64,000 nt of DNA, taken from NCBI GenBank assembly GCA_017622815.1, contig JAGAQH010000036.1, positions 42,595 through 106,594 on the forward strand, given 5' to 3'. Below are positions 27,264-35,900 of the stretch, piece after piece. The notes beneath the pieces are model-generated. The model saw only the letters and a program-made list of their open reading frames with translations. It was not told the origin of the DNA and did not search any database. Position 1 is the stretch's first letter. Every line of letters starts with the position of its first letter. The DNA comes from Bacteroidaceae bacterium (lineage in GTDB: Bacteria; Bacteroidota; Bacteroidia; Bacteroidales; Bacteroidaceae). The translations under genes were made by a program, and so were the position numbers.

Positions 27264-28079
27264 TTATTTCTGCCGTTGCCTTACAGCCTCGAACATCAGT
27301 ATGGCGGCAGACACGGAAACATTGAGCGAATCCAGTATGCCCAGCATGGGTATGCGTATGTGTGCATCGGCAGCCTGTCTCCATCTGTCGGTAAGTCCCG
27401 TGGCCTCCGTTCCCATCACTATGGCCGTGGGCAGGGTCATGTCCGTATCGTAGTAGAGCGACGAATCCTGCAGTTGTGCCGTGAGTATGCGTATGCCCTT
27501 GTCCTTGAAATATTGTATGCACTCCGTACTGTTGCATGCTATTGTGGGCACGGAGAATATTCCGCCCAGGGATGAACGTATGAGGTTGGGATTATAAAGG
27601 TCGGTGAGAGGGTCGCACACTATCACGGCATCCACCCCGGCCGCATCGGCACTGCGCAGGATGGCCCCAAGGTTGCCGGGCTTTTCCACGCTTTCCAGCA
27701 CCACGTAGAGCGGTGCGTGGCCTTGGGAGGGGACTGGCAGGGTGTCCAAGCCATGCTGCTTCATCCTGATGGTGGCCACTATGCCTTCAGTTCCGCCACG
27801 GTAGGCAATGCGCTCGTAGACATTGGCCGACACATATATGGTTTTGCACAAAGGCAGTGCCTTGAGCAGTTTGTCATACTCCTCTTCTGCCGTCATTATC
27901 TCATTGCATACGAACATGGTGTCCGCCTGATAGCCTTTGGACAGGCAGTGCATCAGTTCGCGACGGCCCTCCACCACGAAAAGTCCCTGTTCTCTGCGGC
28001 AGGCCGATTTCTGCTGGAGTTGCAACAGAGCCTTTATCTTCGGGTTCTGTGCGCTGGTTATGGTATCCTGTGTCTGCAT
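27264..28079 (-). CDS. TrmH/SpoU family RNA methyltransferase
   Basis: SAM-dependent 2'-O-methyltransferase of the SPOUT class, 271 residues, target tRNA or rRNA unknown. An N-terminal substrate-binding domain (RREQGLFVVEGRRELMHCL) precedes the knotted domain with VVLESVEKPGNLGAILRSADAAG, VVMGTEATGL and the C-terminal IPMLGILDSLNVSVSAAILMFE, the three SpoU motifs. The ATG at 28079 is preferred over 28118, because the latter lies upstream of a TACTTTTG promoter at 28088-28095. The predicted leader is only a few nucleotides. Confidence 0.92.
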   Translation of the reverse strand: MQTQDTITSAQNPKIKALLQLQQKSACRREQGLFVVEGRRELMHCLSKGYQADTMFVCNEIMTAEEEYDKLLKALPLCKTIYVSANVYERIAYRGGTEGIVATIRMKQHGLDTLPVPSQGHAPLYVVLESVEKPGNLGAILRSADAAGVDAVIVCDPLTDLYNPNLIRSSLGGIFSVPTIACNSTECIQYFKDKGIRILTAQLQDSSLYYDTDMTLPTAIVMGTEATGLTDRWRQAADAHIRIPMLGILDSLNVSVSAAILMFEAVRQRQK

Positions 28080-28087
28080 TATGAAGA

Positions 28088-28095
28088 CAAAAGTA
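28088..28095 (-). promoter_or_regulatory. Putative promoter (-7 element) of the SpoU gene
   Basis: Minus strand TACTTTTG, with 8 nt between its final G and the ATG at 28079. It is back to back with the promoter at 28125-28156. Confidence 0.6.
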
Positions 28096-28124
28096 AGCAA
28101 TTCCTTAAAGCCGTACAAGAAATC

Positions 28125-28156
28125 TTTGCGTTTTTATGGATAAATGGTTACTTTTG
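28125..28156 (+). promoter_or_regulatory. Putative promoter of the CPBP-GNAT genes
   Basis: TTTG (28125-28128), a 20-bp spacer, and TACTTTTG (28149-28156). The first downstream ATG that fits the protein family is 28231. Confidence 0.65.
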
Positions 28157-28230
28157 TACTCGTTACCCGAAGGCAGGTGTGCACATGTCTCCCTGCGGGT
28201 GCTTTGATAGTATTTAACTGTAAACAAAAC

Positions 28231-29073
28231 ATGAGCAGATTTCTTGTTGTTCTCAAGCGCCCGCTTCTGGCCTTGCTCCTTTTCCTGGTTTTCCAGACCA
28301 TGGCAGGAATGATATTGTTGGTTGCGCGGATGGTTGCCGGTGGCGGCGACATGTCCGCCACAGTGCCGGAGGCTTTCTTTGATGCCAATCTGATGGGGAT
28401 TGCTACCTTTGCTTGCAATGTGCTTATGGCCCTCTCTTGTCTGTACCTGTTCCGCAGAAGCCTTTACACCAACAGCGATTATGTGCCATCCTCCACACAT
28501 AGGAAGAGAAGTCAGGTTGCCATCCTGGCCTGCATCCTCGGTACCATGGCCCTGAATTTGCTCAGCGAAATGGTTGCCCTGCCCAATATCATGGAGGAGC
28601 AGATGATGGCCATGTGCCGCGAACCATGGGGCATGCTGGCTATTGCCATAGGTGCCCCTCTGGGCGAGGAGGTGATGTTCCGTTGGGGCATCATGGGACA
28701 CATGCTCAGGCGCAATGTCAGCGCCCCGCTTGCCATAGTGGTAAGTTCCGTTCTTTTCGGCCTTCTGCACATGAACCCTGCCCAGGTGTTCTTTGCTACG
28801 GTCATGGGCATCATGCTCGGCATACTGTATTGGCGTAGCGGTAATCTGTTCTGGCCTTTCCTGCTGCATTTTCTCAACAACTCCGTGGCATGCCTGCAGG
28901 TGTGGTTTATGGGAGACAAGGTAAGGGACTACAGCATGGTAGAGGCCGTAGGCGGCACCTCCGTAGCATGGGTGATGATAGTAGTGTCGTCTCTGATATG
29001 CACTTGTATACTGTGGTGGTATGTTGGTGGAACGGAAAACGGAGAGGTGAAGACGGAAAACGATAATATGTAA
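28231..29073 (+). CDS. CPBP family intramembrane glutamic endopeptidase
   Basis: A polytopic membrane protein of 280 residues with the CPBP/Abi motifs EExxxR (GEEVMFRW), FxxxH (FGLLHMN) and the C-terminal HFLNNS. Members cleave prenylated or membrane substrates, or act in self-immunity. The substrate is unknown here. The start at 28231 is used because an upstream in-frame ATG at 28144 precedes the promoter element. The last 12 or so residues (TENGEVKTENDNM) are encoded by the dispersed CGGAAAA-type repeat and look like a recent C-terminal extension. Confidence 0.85.
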   Translation: MSRFLVVLKRPLLALLLFLVFQTMAGMILLVARMVAGGGDMSATVPEAFFDANLMGIATFACNVLMALSCLYLFRRSLYTNSDYVPSSTHRKRSQVAILACILGTMALNLLSEMVALPNIMEEQMMAMCREPWGMLAIAIGAPLGEEVMFRWGIMGHMLRRNVSAPLAIVVSSVLFGLLHMNPAQVFFATVMGIMLGILYWRSGNLFWPFLLHFLNNSVACLQVWFMGDKVRDYSMVEAVGGTSVAWVMIVVSSLICTCILWWYVGGTENGEVKTENDNM

Positions 29074-29094
29074 TATAAGGAACAGAGTAGTTAC

Positions 29095-29541
29095 ATGGAA
29101 ATATCAAGAATGACATCGTGCTCGGATGCTGAGTTCCGGGAGATAGAGGCACTGGTTAAGGTACTGTCATCATCGTGCCGTGCCAACAGGGAAATCATAG
29201 ACGAGGTGCTTACCAAGGAGGATTCGCACCTGTTCGTTGCCAGAAACCAGGAGGGACGCATTGTAGGCATGACCACAGTTTGCTGCTTCACCATTCCTAC
29301 AGGGCGCCATGCCACCATAGAGGATGTGGTGGTGTTGCCCGAATGTCAGGGCACAGGCCTTGGAAGGAAACTGGTGCAGGCGGCTTTGGACTATCTGGCC
29401 GGTACGGGACAGTCCTACAAGGTGGGGCTGACATCCAAGCCTGCCCGTGTGGCTGCCAATGCCCTGTACCGCAAGATGGGGTTCATGCAGAAGGAAACAA
29501 ACGTTTACGTTAAGTCAGTAGAGCAGACCAAACTTGTTTGA
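29095..29541 (+). CDS. GNAT family N-acetyltransferase
   Basis: A 148-residue single-domain acetyltransferase. The acetyl-CoA-binding motif A is EDVVVLPECQGTGLGRKLVQAALDYL (Q/RxxGxG/A form QGTGLG), followed by a C-terminal NALYRKMGF. Substrate unknown. It lies 21 bp after the CPBP gene with no promoter between them. The last 13 codons are inside a perfect 77-bp tandem duplication. Confidence 0.9.
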   Translation: MEISRMTSCSDAEFREIEALVKVLSSSCRANREIIDEVLTKEDSHLFVARNQEGRIVGMTTVCCFTIPTGRHATIEDVVVLPECQGTGLGRKLVQAALDYLAGTGQSYKVGLTSKPARVAANALYRKMGFMQKETNVYVKSVEQTKLV

Positions 29542-29655
29542 AGTCTGCCCTGACGAGTAAAGGTAGGATGAAATCCAGCGTTTACGTTAAGTCAGTAGAG
29601 CAGACCAAACTTGTTTGAAGTCTGCCCTGACGAGTAAAGGTAGGATGAAATCCAA
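29502..29655 (+). repeat. Near-perfect tandem duplication of 77 bp covering the GNAT 3' end
   Basis: Positions 29502-29578 are repeated at 29579-29655, differing only at the last bases. Each copy holds the final GNAT codons with the stop and an 11-bp hairpin (GCAGAC-CAAAC / GTTTG-AA-GTCTGC, 29523-29548 in copy 1) that could be a weak terminator. The identity suggests a recent event. Confidence 0.9.
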
Positions 29656-29697
29656 CGTATATACACACTGGACGTATAGGAAGAAGACATTACAGGA

Positions 29698-31683
29698 ATG
29701 AAATCATTTGAGGAGTTAGGACTGAACGAGAGAATACTGCAAGCCATTGGCGAGCAAGGTTATGAATACCCCATGCCCATTCAGGAGGCGGTAATACCGG
29801 TGCTTCTGGGCAACTGGGACGAAAGCGGATGGCAGGGCGACATGGTGGCACTGGCACAGACAGGTACCGGCAAGACGGCGGCATACGGTCTGCCCATAGT
29901 GCAACTTACCGAGGGAATGCCCCAGCATCCCGTTTCCCTGATTCTGGCACCCACCAGAGAGTTGTGCCTGCAGATAGCCGACGACCTGGAGGGCTTTTCC
30001 AAACATTCCGAGGGTGTGCGAATTCTGCCCGTGTACGGAGGTACCAGCATAGAGGCACAAATCCGTGCCCTCAAGCGCGGCATAAACGTGCTCGTGGCCA
30101 CACCGGGCCGACTCATAGACCTGATGAAGCGCGGCGCCGCCGACCTCTCCACGGTGAGAAACGTGGTACTGGATGAGGCCGATGAAATGCTCACAATGGG
30201 TTTCCAGGAAGACCTGAACGAAATCCTCGGCGGCATACCCGAGGAGCACCGCACACTGCTCTTTTCTGCCACCATGAGCAAGGAGATTGAGTCTATAGCA
30301 CGGAAGTATCTCAAGGACACGAAGGAGATACAGGTGGGTTCGCGCAACGAGGGGGCGGAGCATGTCAACCACATATACTACATGGTGAAGGCTCAGGACA
30401 AGTATCTGGCATTGAAGCGTGTGGTGGACTACTATCCTCGAATCTACGGCATAGTCTTCTGCCGTACCAGAATGGAGACACAGGAGATTGCCGACAAACT
30501 GATACAGGACGGCTACAATGCCGATGCGCTGCATGGCGACCTCTCCCAGCAACAGCGCGACCTGACCATGCAGAAGTTCCGCCAGCACCGCACACAGTTG
30601 CTTGTGGCCACGGACGTGGCGGCACGCGGCCTGGACGTGAACGACCTGACGCATGTCATCAACTACGGTCTGCCCGATGATACCGAGAACTATACCCACC
30701 GAAGCGGACGTACAGGCCGTGCCGGCAAGAAGGGTACGAGCATAAGCATAGTCCACATCCGCGAAAAGGGCAAGATACGTATCATAGAAAAGGCCATACA
30801 GAAGCAGTTCGAGCGTGGCACCCTGCCCTCTGGCAAGGAGATATGCCAGAAGCAACTGTACCGCGTAATAGACGACATAGAGCGCGTGGACGTGATGGAA
30901 GAGGAGATTGCCGAGGTTTTGCCCGAGGTGGTGCGCCGCTGGGAATGGCTCGACAAGGAGGAACTTATCAAGCGCATTGTCAGCCGCGAGTTCGGACGCT
31001 TCCTGGCATACTATGCCGATGCACCTGAGATTGAGGAGGTGCAGGAGAGCAAGGGAGGCAGTGGCAAGGAGCGCACCAAGCGCAATGGCAAGGGCGGTCC
31101 GCGTCAGGCCGAGGAAGGTTACACACGTCTGTTCCTCAACGTGGGCAAGATAGACGGATTCTATGCCAAGGAGGTCATAGGCCTGATAAACCGTGCCACG
31201 AAGGGCATGCAGGTGGAAGTGGGCAAGATAGACCTGATGAAGAGTTTTACTTTCGTGGAAGTGGCGGCAGAGCAGGCTCAGGATGTCATCAAGTCCATGA
31301 AGCACGGAGTGACCGTAAAGGGCCGCAGCGTAGTGTGCGACGTTGCCGACAAGAGCGAGCAAGACAAAGAGGCGAGGGGAAAGGTTGGCGAACGGAACAC
31401 GGAGAACGGAAAACGGAAAACGGAAAACGGGAAACTGCCAGTAAGTGAGCGCAGAAACAAGGTAGGGACACGGCATGCCGTGTCCGACAACAAGAACAAA
31501 AACGGTCTTGCAAGTTCCAACTCCTCTCACCGCTCACCGTCAAAGAACGCTCCACAGCAGCGACACTATACCAAGGAGGACTGGATGAAGTTCCTGCATC
31601 CCGAAACTTCACCCCTGAAAGGCGAAATGCCCGACTTTGCCGAAGAAGGATGGGCGCGTCGCAAGCCTAAGAAGAAGAAATAG
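29698..31683 (+). CDS. DEAD-box ATP-dependent RNA helicase with DbpA-type RNA-binding domain
   Basis: A 661-residue RNA helicase, likely in ribosome assembly or RNA turnover. Motifs run in order: Q motif (YPMPIQEAVIP), I AQTGTGKT (53-60), Ia PTREL, II DEAD, III SAT, then IV-VI with ARGLDV and HRSGRTGRAG. A DbpA-like RNA-recognition domain (about 475-555, YTRLFLNVGKIDGFYAKEVIG) follows. Residues about 566-607 are translated from dispersed DNA repeats and form a Lys/Asn/Glu-rich linker before the tail YTKEDWMKFLHPE, which resembles a family-conserved C-terminal motif. Confidence 0.93.
   Translation: MKSFEELGLNERILQAIGEQGYEYPMPIQEAVIPVLLGNWDESGWQGDMVALAQTGTGKTAAYGLPIVQLTEGMPQHPVSLILAPTRELCLQIADDLEGFSKHSEGVRILPVYGGTSIEAQIRALKRGINVLVATPGRLIDLMKRGAADLSTVRNVVLDEADEMLTMGFQEDLNEILGGIPEEHRTLLFSATMSKEIESIARKYLKDTKEIQVGSRNEGAEHVNHIYYMVKAQDKYLALKRVVDYYPRIYGIVFCRTRMETQEIADKLIQDGYNADALHGDLSQQQRDLTMQKFRQHRTQLLVATDVAARGLDVNDLTHVINYGLPDDTENYTHRSGRTGRAGKKGTSISIVHIREKGKIRIIEKAIQKQFERGTLPSGKEICQKQLYRVIDDIERVDVMEEEIAEVLPEVVRRWEWLDKEELIKRIVSREFGRFLAYYADAPEIEEVQESKGGSGKERTKRNGKGGPRQAEEGYTRLFLNVGKIDGFYAKEVIGLINRATKGMQVEVGKIDLMKSFTFVEVAAEQAQDVIKSMKHGVTVKGRSVVCDVADKSEQDKEARGKVGERNTENGKRKTENGKLPVSERRNKVGTRHAVSDNKNKNGLASSNSSHRSPSKNAPQQRHYTKEDWMKFLHPETSPLKGEMPDFAEEGWARRKPKKKK
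31393..31486 (+). repeat. Dispersed repeats inside the helicase coding sequence
   Basis: Six heptamers of CGGAAAA type (31393-31434) are followed by one 25-bp palindromic REP arm (31462-31486, GGACACGGCATGCCGTGTCC core), and then a TCACCGCTCACCG stretch near 31527. The same three sequences occur together, non-coding, at 25138-25275. Reading frame is kept throughout. Confidence 0.9.
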
Positions 31684-31710
31684 CCGTAGCCGGCAAGGCA
31701 CTTGCGGACG

Positions 31711-31740
31711 GCCTGGTCAGAGTCTGACCAGGCTGTTTTT
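31711..31740 (+). terminator. Terminator of the helicase gene (bidirectional position)
   Basis: A 9-bp stem GCCTGGTCA (31711-31719) with TGACCAGGC (31725-31733), followed by TGTTTTT. The convergent LOG-family gene ends inside the stem at 31717. Confidence 0.85.
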
Positions 31741-32679
31741 CTGGAAACGGGTAATAGTCTCCACCACCTCGTCGGGCTCGTCTGTCAGCGACAGGAGCAG
31801 GTTCTTGTAAATTCCTTTCTCCATCAGGTTGACAAGCAGTGGATAGAAGGGGGTGGTATTGGTCCAGAATTCAGAATCCAGGAATATCATAGGACTGGCA
31901 AATCCGAAGGTGAGATAGTGGTTCTGCACAGCCTCCTGGAAGACTTCCTGTATGGTACCGGCACGTCCGGGAGCATATATTATGCCTCCATAGGCAATGG
32001 TAAGCAAGGTGTCTTCGCGCACACTGTTCTCAAACAGTTTGGCAATATGTGTGGCAAACGGCGATGTCCATTCGTGCCCGTAGAGCCAAGTGGGTATGCT
32101 GAGATTCCTGTAGGTGTTTTGGGGATAGTCTTTGATGATGCCGAACGAGGCTTGCAGATAACCAGCATCCTCTTGCATGGGAACGGCTTTCAGTCTGGAG
32201 AGCGCCTCCACGAAATCCTCCTCGCTGCGTCCTGCCATCCATGCACCGAACCCTGTTGCCTCCATGGCTCCGCTTCCGCCTCCGGAGACCATAAGCGTGC
32301 CTTGTTCGGTGAGGGTCTTGCTGATGCGTGCCACCTTTTCGTAAGAGGCATCGTCGCGTCTCATGGCATTGCCTCCCATCACAGCCACCACCTTGCACTT
32401 GTCATATTCGGCAAGCAGACGTCGTGTGCTTTGCATGATGCAGAAGTCGTGCAAATTGCGTGCCAGGGCCTCAAGAGGGTTGTCTGTCACCTTGCCTTGA
32501 GCCAGAAAATGATTGTAGACCTGTTGGTCATAGCACAGGGAAAAAGTTTCGGGGCGTGCAAGGTCAAGCCCTGCATAAAGTTTGTCGGTGGTGTATATCT
32601 CCTGTGGGTCTACAACGAAGGGTACTGCATTCATATAGTCAGCAATACGCTGTGCGTGGTGGGAATGTCTTTCTATCAT
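31717..32679 (-). CDS. LOG family protein (lysine-decarboxylase-like nucleotide hydrolase fold)
   Basis: A 320-residue Rossmann-like protein. The segments VVAVMGGNAMRRDD, LMVSGGGSGAMEA and GGIIYAPGRAGTIQEVF correspond to the family's GGGxxGLMG and PGGxGTxxE motifs, the latter here PGRAGTIQE. LOG proteins release bases from nucleoside monophosphates (cytokinin activation in plants). Bacterial substrates vary. This long form with an N-terminal extension of about 90 residues is seen in Bacteroidetes. Despite the fold's old name it is not a lysine decarboxylase. Confidence 0.82.
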   Translation of the reverse strand: MIERHSHHAQRIADYMNAVPFVVDPQEIYTTDKLYAGLDLARPETFSLCYDQQVYNHFLAQGKVTDNPLEALARNLHDFCIMQSTRRLLAEYDKCKVVAVMGGNAMRRDDASYEKVARISKTLTEQGTLMVSGGGSGAMEATGFGAWMAGRSEEDFVEALSRLKAVPMQEDAGYLQASFGIIKDYPQNTYRNLSIPTWLYGHEWTSPFATHIAKLFENSVREDTLLTIAYGGIIYAPGRAGTIQEVFQEAVQNHYLTFGFASPMIFLDSEFWTNTTPFYPLLVNLMEKGIYKNLLLSLTDEPDEVVETITRFQKNSLVRL

Positions 32680-32697
32680 GGTGTTATGTGAGTGAGT

Positions 32698-32892
32698 TTA
32701 CCATTTGGAGTCCCAAATACCTCCTCTGTTGTTCTCTTCGCGTGAAAGAGAGCTGCCCGGATCATATCCGCCATTTCCATCATTGCCACCGCTATTGCTG
32801 TCGTTGATATTTATGGACTCGGATAGGGCGATGATATTGTTACTCTCTATCGTTATGCTCTCTATGGCGGGTGAAATGTATTGCTTTTTCAT
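32698..32892 (-). CDS. Small conserved-type peptide (MKKxYISPAIE family), function unknown
   Basis: A 64-residue ORF. The N-terminal half MKKQYISPAIESITIE resembles a short-peptide pattern (KK.Y..P.IE followed by hydrophobic beta-like residues and IxALS) that I associate with many Bacteroidales small ORFs. The C-terminal half is a variable Asn/Gly/Ser-rich tail. There is no signal peptide. It lies 17 bp downstream of the GH89 gene and 18 bp upstream of the LOG gene on the same strand, so it is likely translated from the same message. The pattern of a conserved head and hypervariable tail could suit a secreted or modified peptide, but that is speculation. Confidence 0.55.
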   Translation of the reverse strand: MKKQYISPAIESITIESNNIIALSESININDSNSGGNDGNGGYDPGSSLSREENNRGGIWDSKW

Positions 32893-32909
32893 GTCATTGT
32901 ATGTTTGGA

Positions 32910-35900
32910 TCAGTCAACGACCATTTTCTTGTTGCCGATAATGTTCAGCCCTCTTTGTGGAGTGTTCTGGCGCTGGCCAGCCATATTATATATAAGGTGT
33001 GATGCGTTGTCCTGTGACTGGCCACTGGAAATCACATCGTTTATGCCTGTTTCTTCATCAAAGGAGAACACGAAGGAACGTGCCTCTGCCTGACCGGCCG
33101 GTGTTGCCCACTCCATCCAACACTTGTTGGCACCGATGGTACCACTGGCCTGCATGCGGTAGAATCCCACCACACCGTTATTGTCTTTCGTAAGAATAAA
33201 CTTCTTTACGTTGCTACCTTGCACCAACTCTTGCTTCATGAAGTTGCCTCGAAGCAATGAGCCAGGCAAAGATGTCTTTGCGCCATTGTCAGACATTGTG
33301 ATGCTGAGGGTGTAGTCATCGGCCTCAGCCTTTACTATTACAGGAGTGCCCGCCTTCAGAGTATTGCCAAAAATGGCAATAGGTTGCATGGAGCAAGTAT
33401 ATGCGCCTTCTTCACCTTCCCTCACGTTGGTATTGGCTAAGTCGTAAGCAGTCATGCCTTCGGGCAACACTACATTAAACGGCAAGCAGAGAGTCGCAAG
33501 ACCTGCTTCTTTAACGGTAAAAGGGTAAGACTCAACCTCGCTAAAGGAAAAGGTGGCAAGGTTCTCCTTGGTAGAATTATCATTGCCGAAGACAAGGTTG
33601 TCATAGTCATTGACGTAGTTGATACCGCTACCGGTGCTGCACATCTTGAAAAAGCCTGTATCCGTCCCTGTCTCCTCGATAAGGTATACACCGGCCTCAT
33701 CAGAATTGTCGGAGAACATTATGTGGTTCCAATAACTAAGATTGGGTGACTTCAAGAATTTGCCCTGTGCGGAGATTGAATAACCAGTGCCGTTGGGTGC
33801 AATAGTAAACATCTTGTCGGCAAGGGCATCGGCAGAATAAGTTCCTTCTGCTATCAACTTATACCCCACATTGTTGCTATTGTCCTTGTCTGCATTGTAT
33901 CCGACAAAGACAGGAGCATCATTGCTCCCGTCCTTGTAGATGATATTATATACACCATAATACTCAGGATTCAGCACCACGGCAAAGGTCAGCACCGTAC
34001 CATCGTTCAATGTGATGGTACCTATATGGGAACCATCAGCAGCATCGCTCTTGACGGCAACGTTGCTGAGGTCGGTGGCAGTGCCGTCAATGAAGTCGCC
34101 TGTTACGGTCACATCAGTGAGCGCTCCGAAATACTCGGTCAGATCTATTGTTGTACCGGCATTGGCAATGATGGTTACCTTGGCAGTAACATCATTAGTC
34201 AAGTAGCGGTATGCATAGTAGGCCCCATTGTTAACAGGTATGATGTATTTGTCAAGTATCTCCTTCGCCTTGTCCGCGGTGTTGTCCTCTGGCTCGCGGG
34301 TGTAACTGTCGGTATGACCGGCCTCACCCTTGGCAAGCGGTTCGTTGCTGATGGCAGTCTGACCGACTGCATGTTTCATACCGTGTGCCCAGTTCCATTC
34401 GAAGAATCCATACTGGTCAGCAGTGCAGTTGTTGTCGAAATAGTGTTTCCAGCGTGGATAGTACAGGTCCTTCATCAATCCCTGCCAAGAACGATATGAA
34501 TAGTCATTCAGATTGGTATTGGGGCTTGACCATGTTGATACGATGGTACGGGCATTGTTGTATTCATACCAGTCGGGAGTGGCCGTAGTGGCGCCCTTAA
34601 CTTCTCCTGCCGCATCGCGCGCCTCCTGTGTCCACTTGCCGAGACGGAAGTTGAGGTTAGTGCCCTTGAAGGCATCTACATCCAGGATGAGTTGGAGGAA
34701 AGCATCGCGGCGGGACTCGTAGAGGGCTGTATTACCAGCATTCCTTGCCTCCTTGATACCAAGAAGCAAGTCATAGGCATAGTCGGCCATCACACCACCG
34801 CCGAATTCGACGAGGTCATAGTTGTAGTTGCTCTCATATACAGAACCGGATGCCATACCGAGAGCCTCCTGCTGGCTGAGCAGTTTATATACGGCGTCAA
34901 TCAACATCTGACGACGGGCCGGGGTGTATATATGCCCTGCATCCTTCAGCGTCTTACCCCATGAACTTGCCTTATTTGCGTCAAGGTTAGGACGTGCTGC
35001 CCAAACATCTTCAACAGGACCTTGGATACCATCGGCACCATAGTTGAGCGGGCCTTGGCGGAGCAGGCTCCATGCCTCCTTCACCACGGCATTGTCCTGA
35101 CCATAGCGTGCAACGGCATAGTTGTCCACCCACTTCGCAACATCAGGCTTCACGCCATTCATCCAGGGGAGTTGGAAGATAAGGTCATAGGTTACTGGTG
35201 TCTGCTCGATGGCCTCGGGAGCGGTACCTATACCCTTGATGCTTGCATACTTTCCCTTGAACTTGAAATAGTTGTCGGTCAAGTTCTGCAAGCGTCCCAT
35301 CAATCCTGAGCGTCCGCCGAAGTTGGGGATGGCGCAGAACACGGCATCCTGAGGAGCATATCCGTTGTAACTGTCAAATGCAGGCGAACCGTCAGAGAAA
35401 AGGTCGAGCACAACAAGGCGTCCTGCAGGCACTGCAGTCAAAGAGTACTTCTGGGTTGGGCTCCACTGCCATTGCTGGATAACCCATTGCGAACCTGGTT
35501 TTGCCGCTTCCATGGCAGCATAAAGGGCTTCATAGTCCTCCATAGTGCCGGCACCGCCACCCTCGTGGAAGGGGTCCATGGAGTAGTACTGGCTTTCGCC
35601 CATTACCTCCTTCAAGCATGCATAATAGTCGGCAGCAATCTCTGCATAGTTGTCATTGTTTACACTAAGCAGGAGCGGACGCACGAAGTCGCCTGCCCAG
35701 TTGCCGCCATTGCCACGGGTAGCATAACCTGACTTTTCAGCAAAGTTGGTGGGAACCATACCCGACCAACCGGGCAATACGGGTTGCATGCCAAGGGCAC
35801 GCTGTGCATCCACAATCTTACCTGCAAGTTCTGTCTGGCGCACATACCAGGCATCGTCCTGCACGCCACCGGCACCGGCCCATGTGCCACCGCTCTTTGT

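Noticed and set aside
29716-31530. 604-codon open frame opposite the DEAD-box helicase
   Set aside because: Shadow frame. The plus strand has all helicase motifs.
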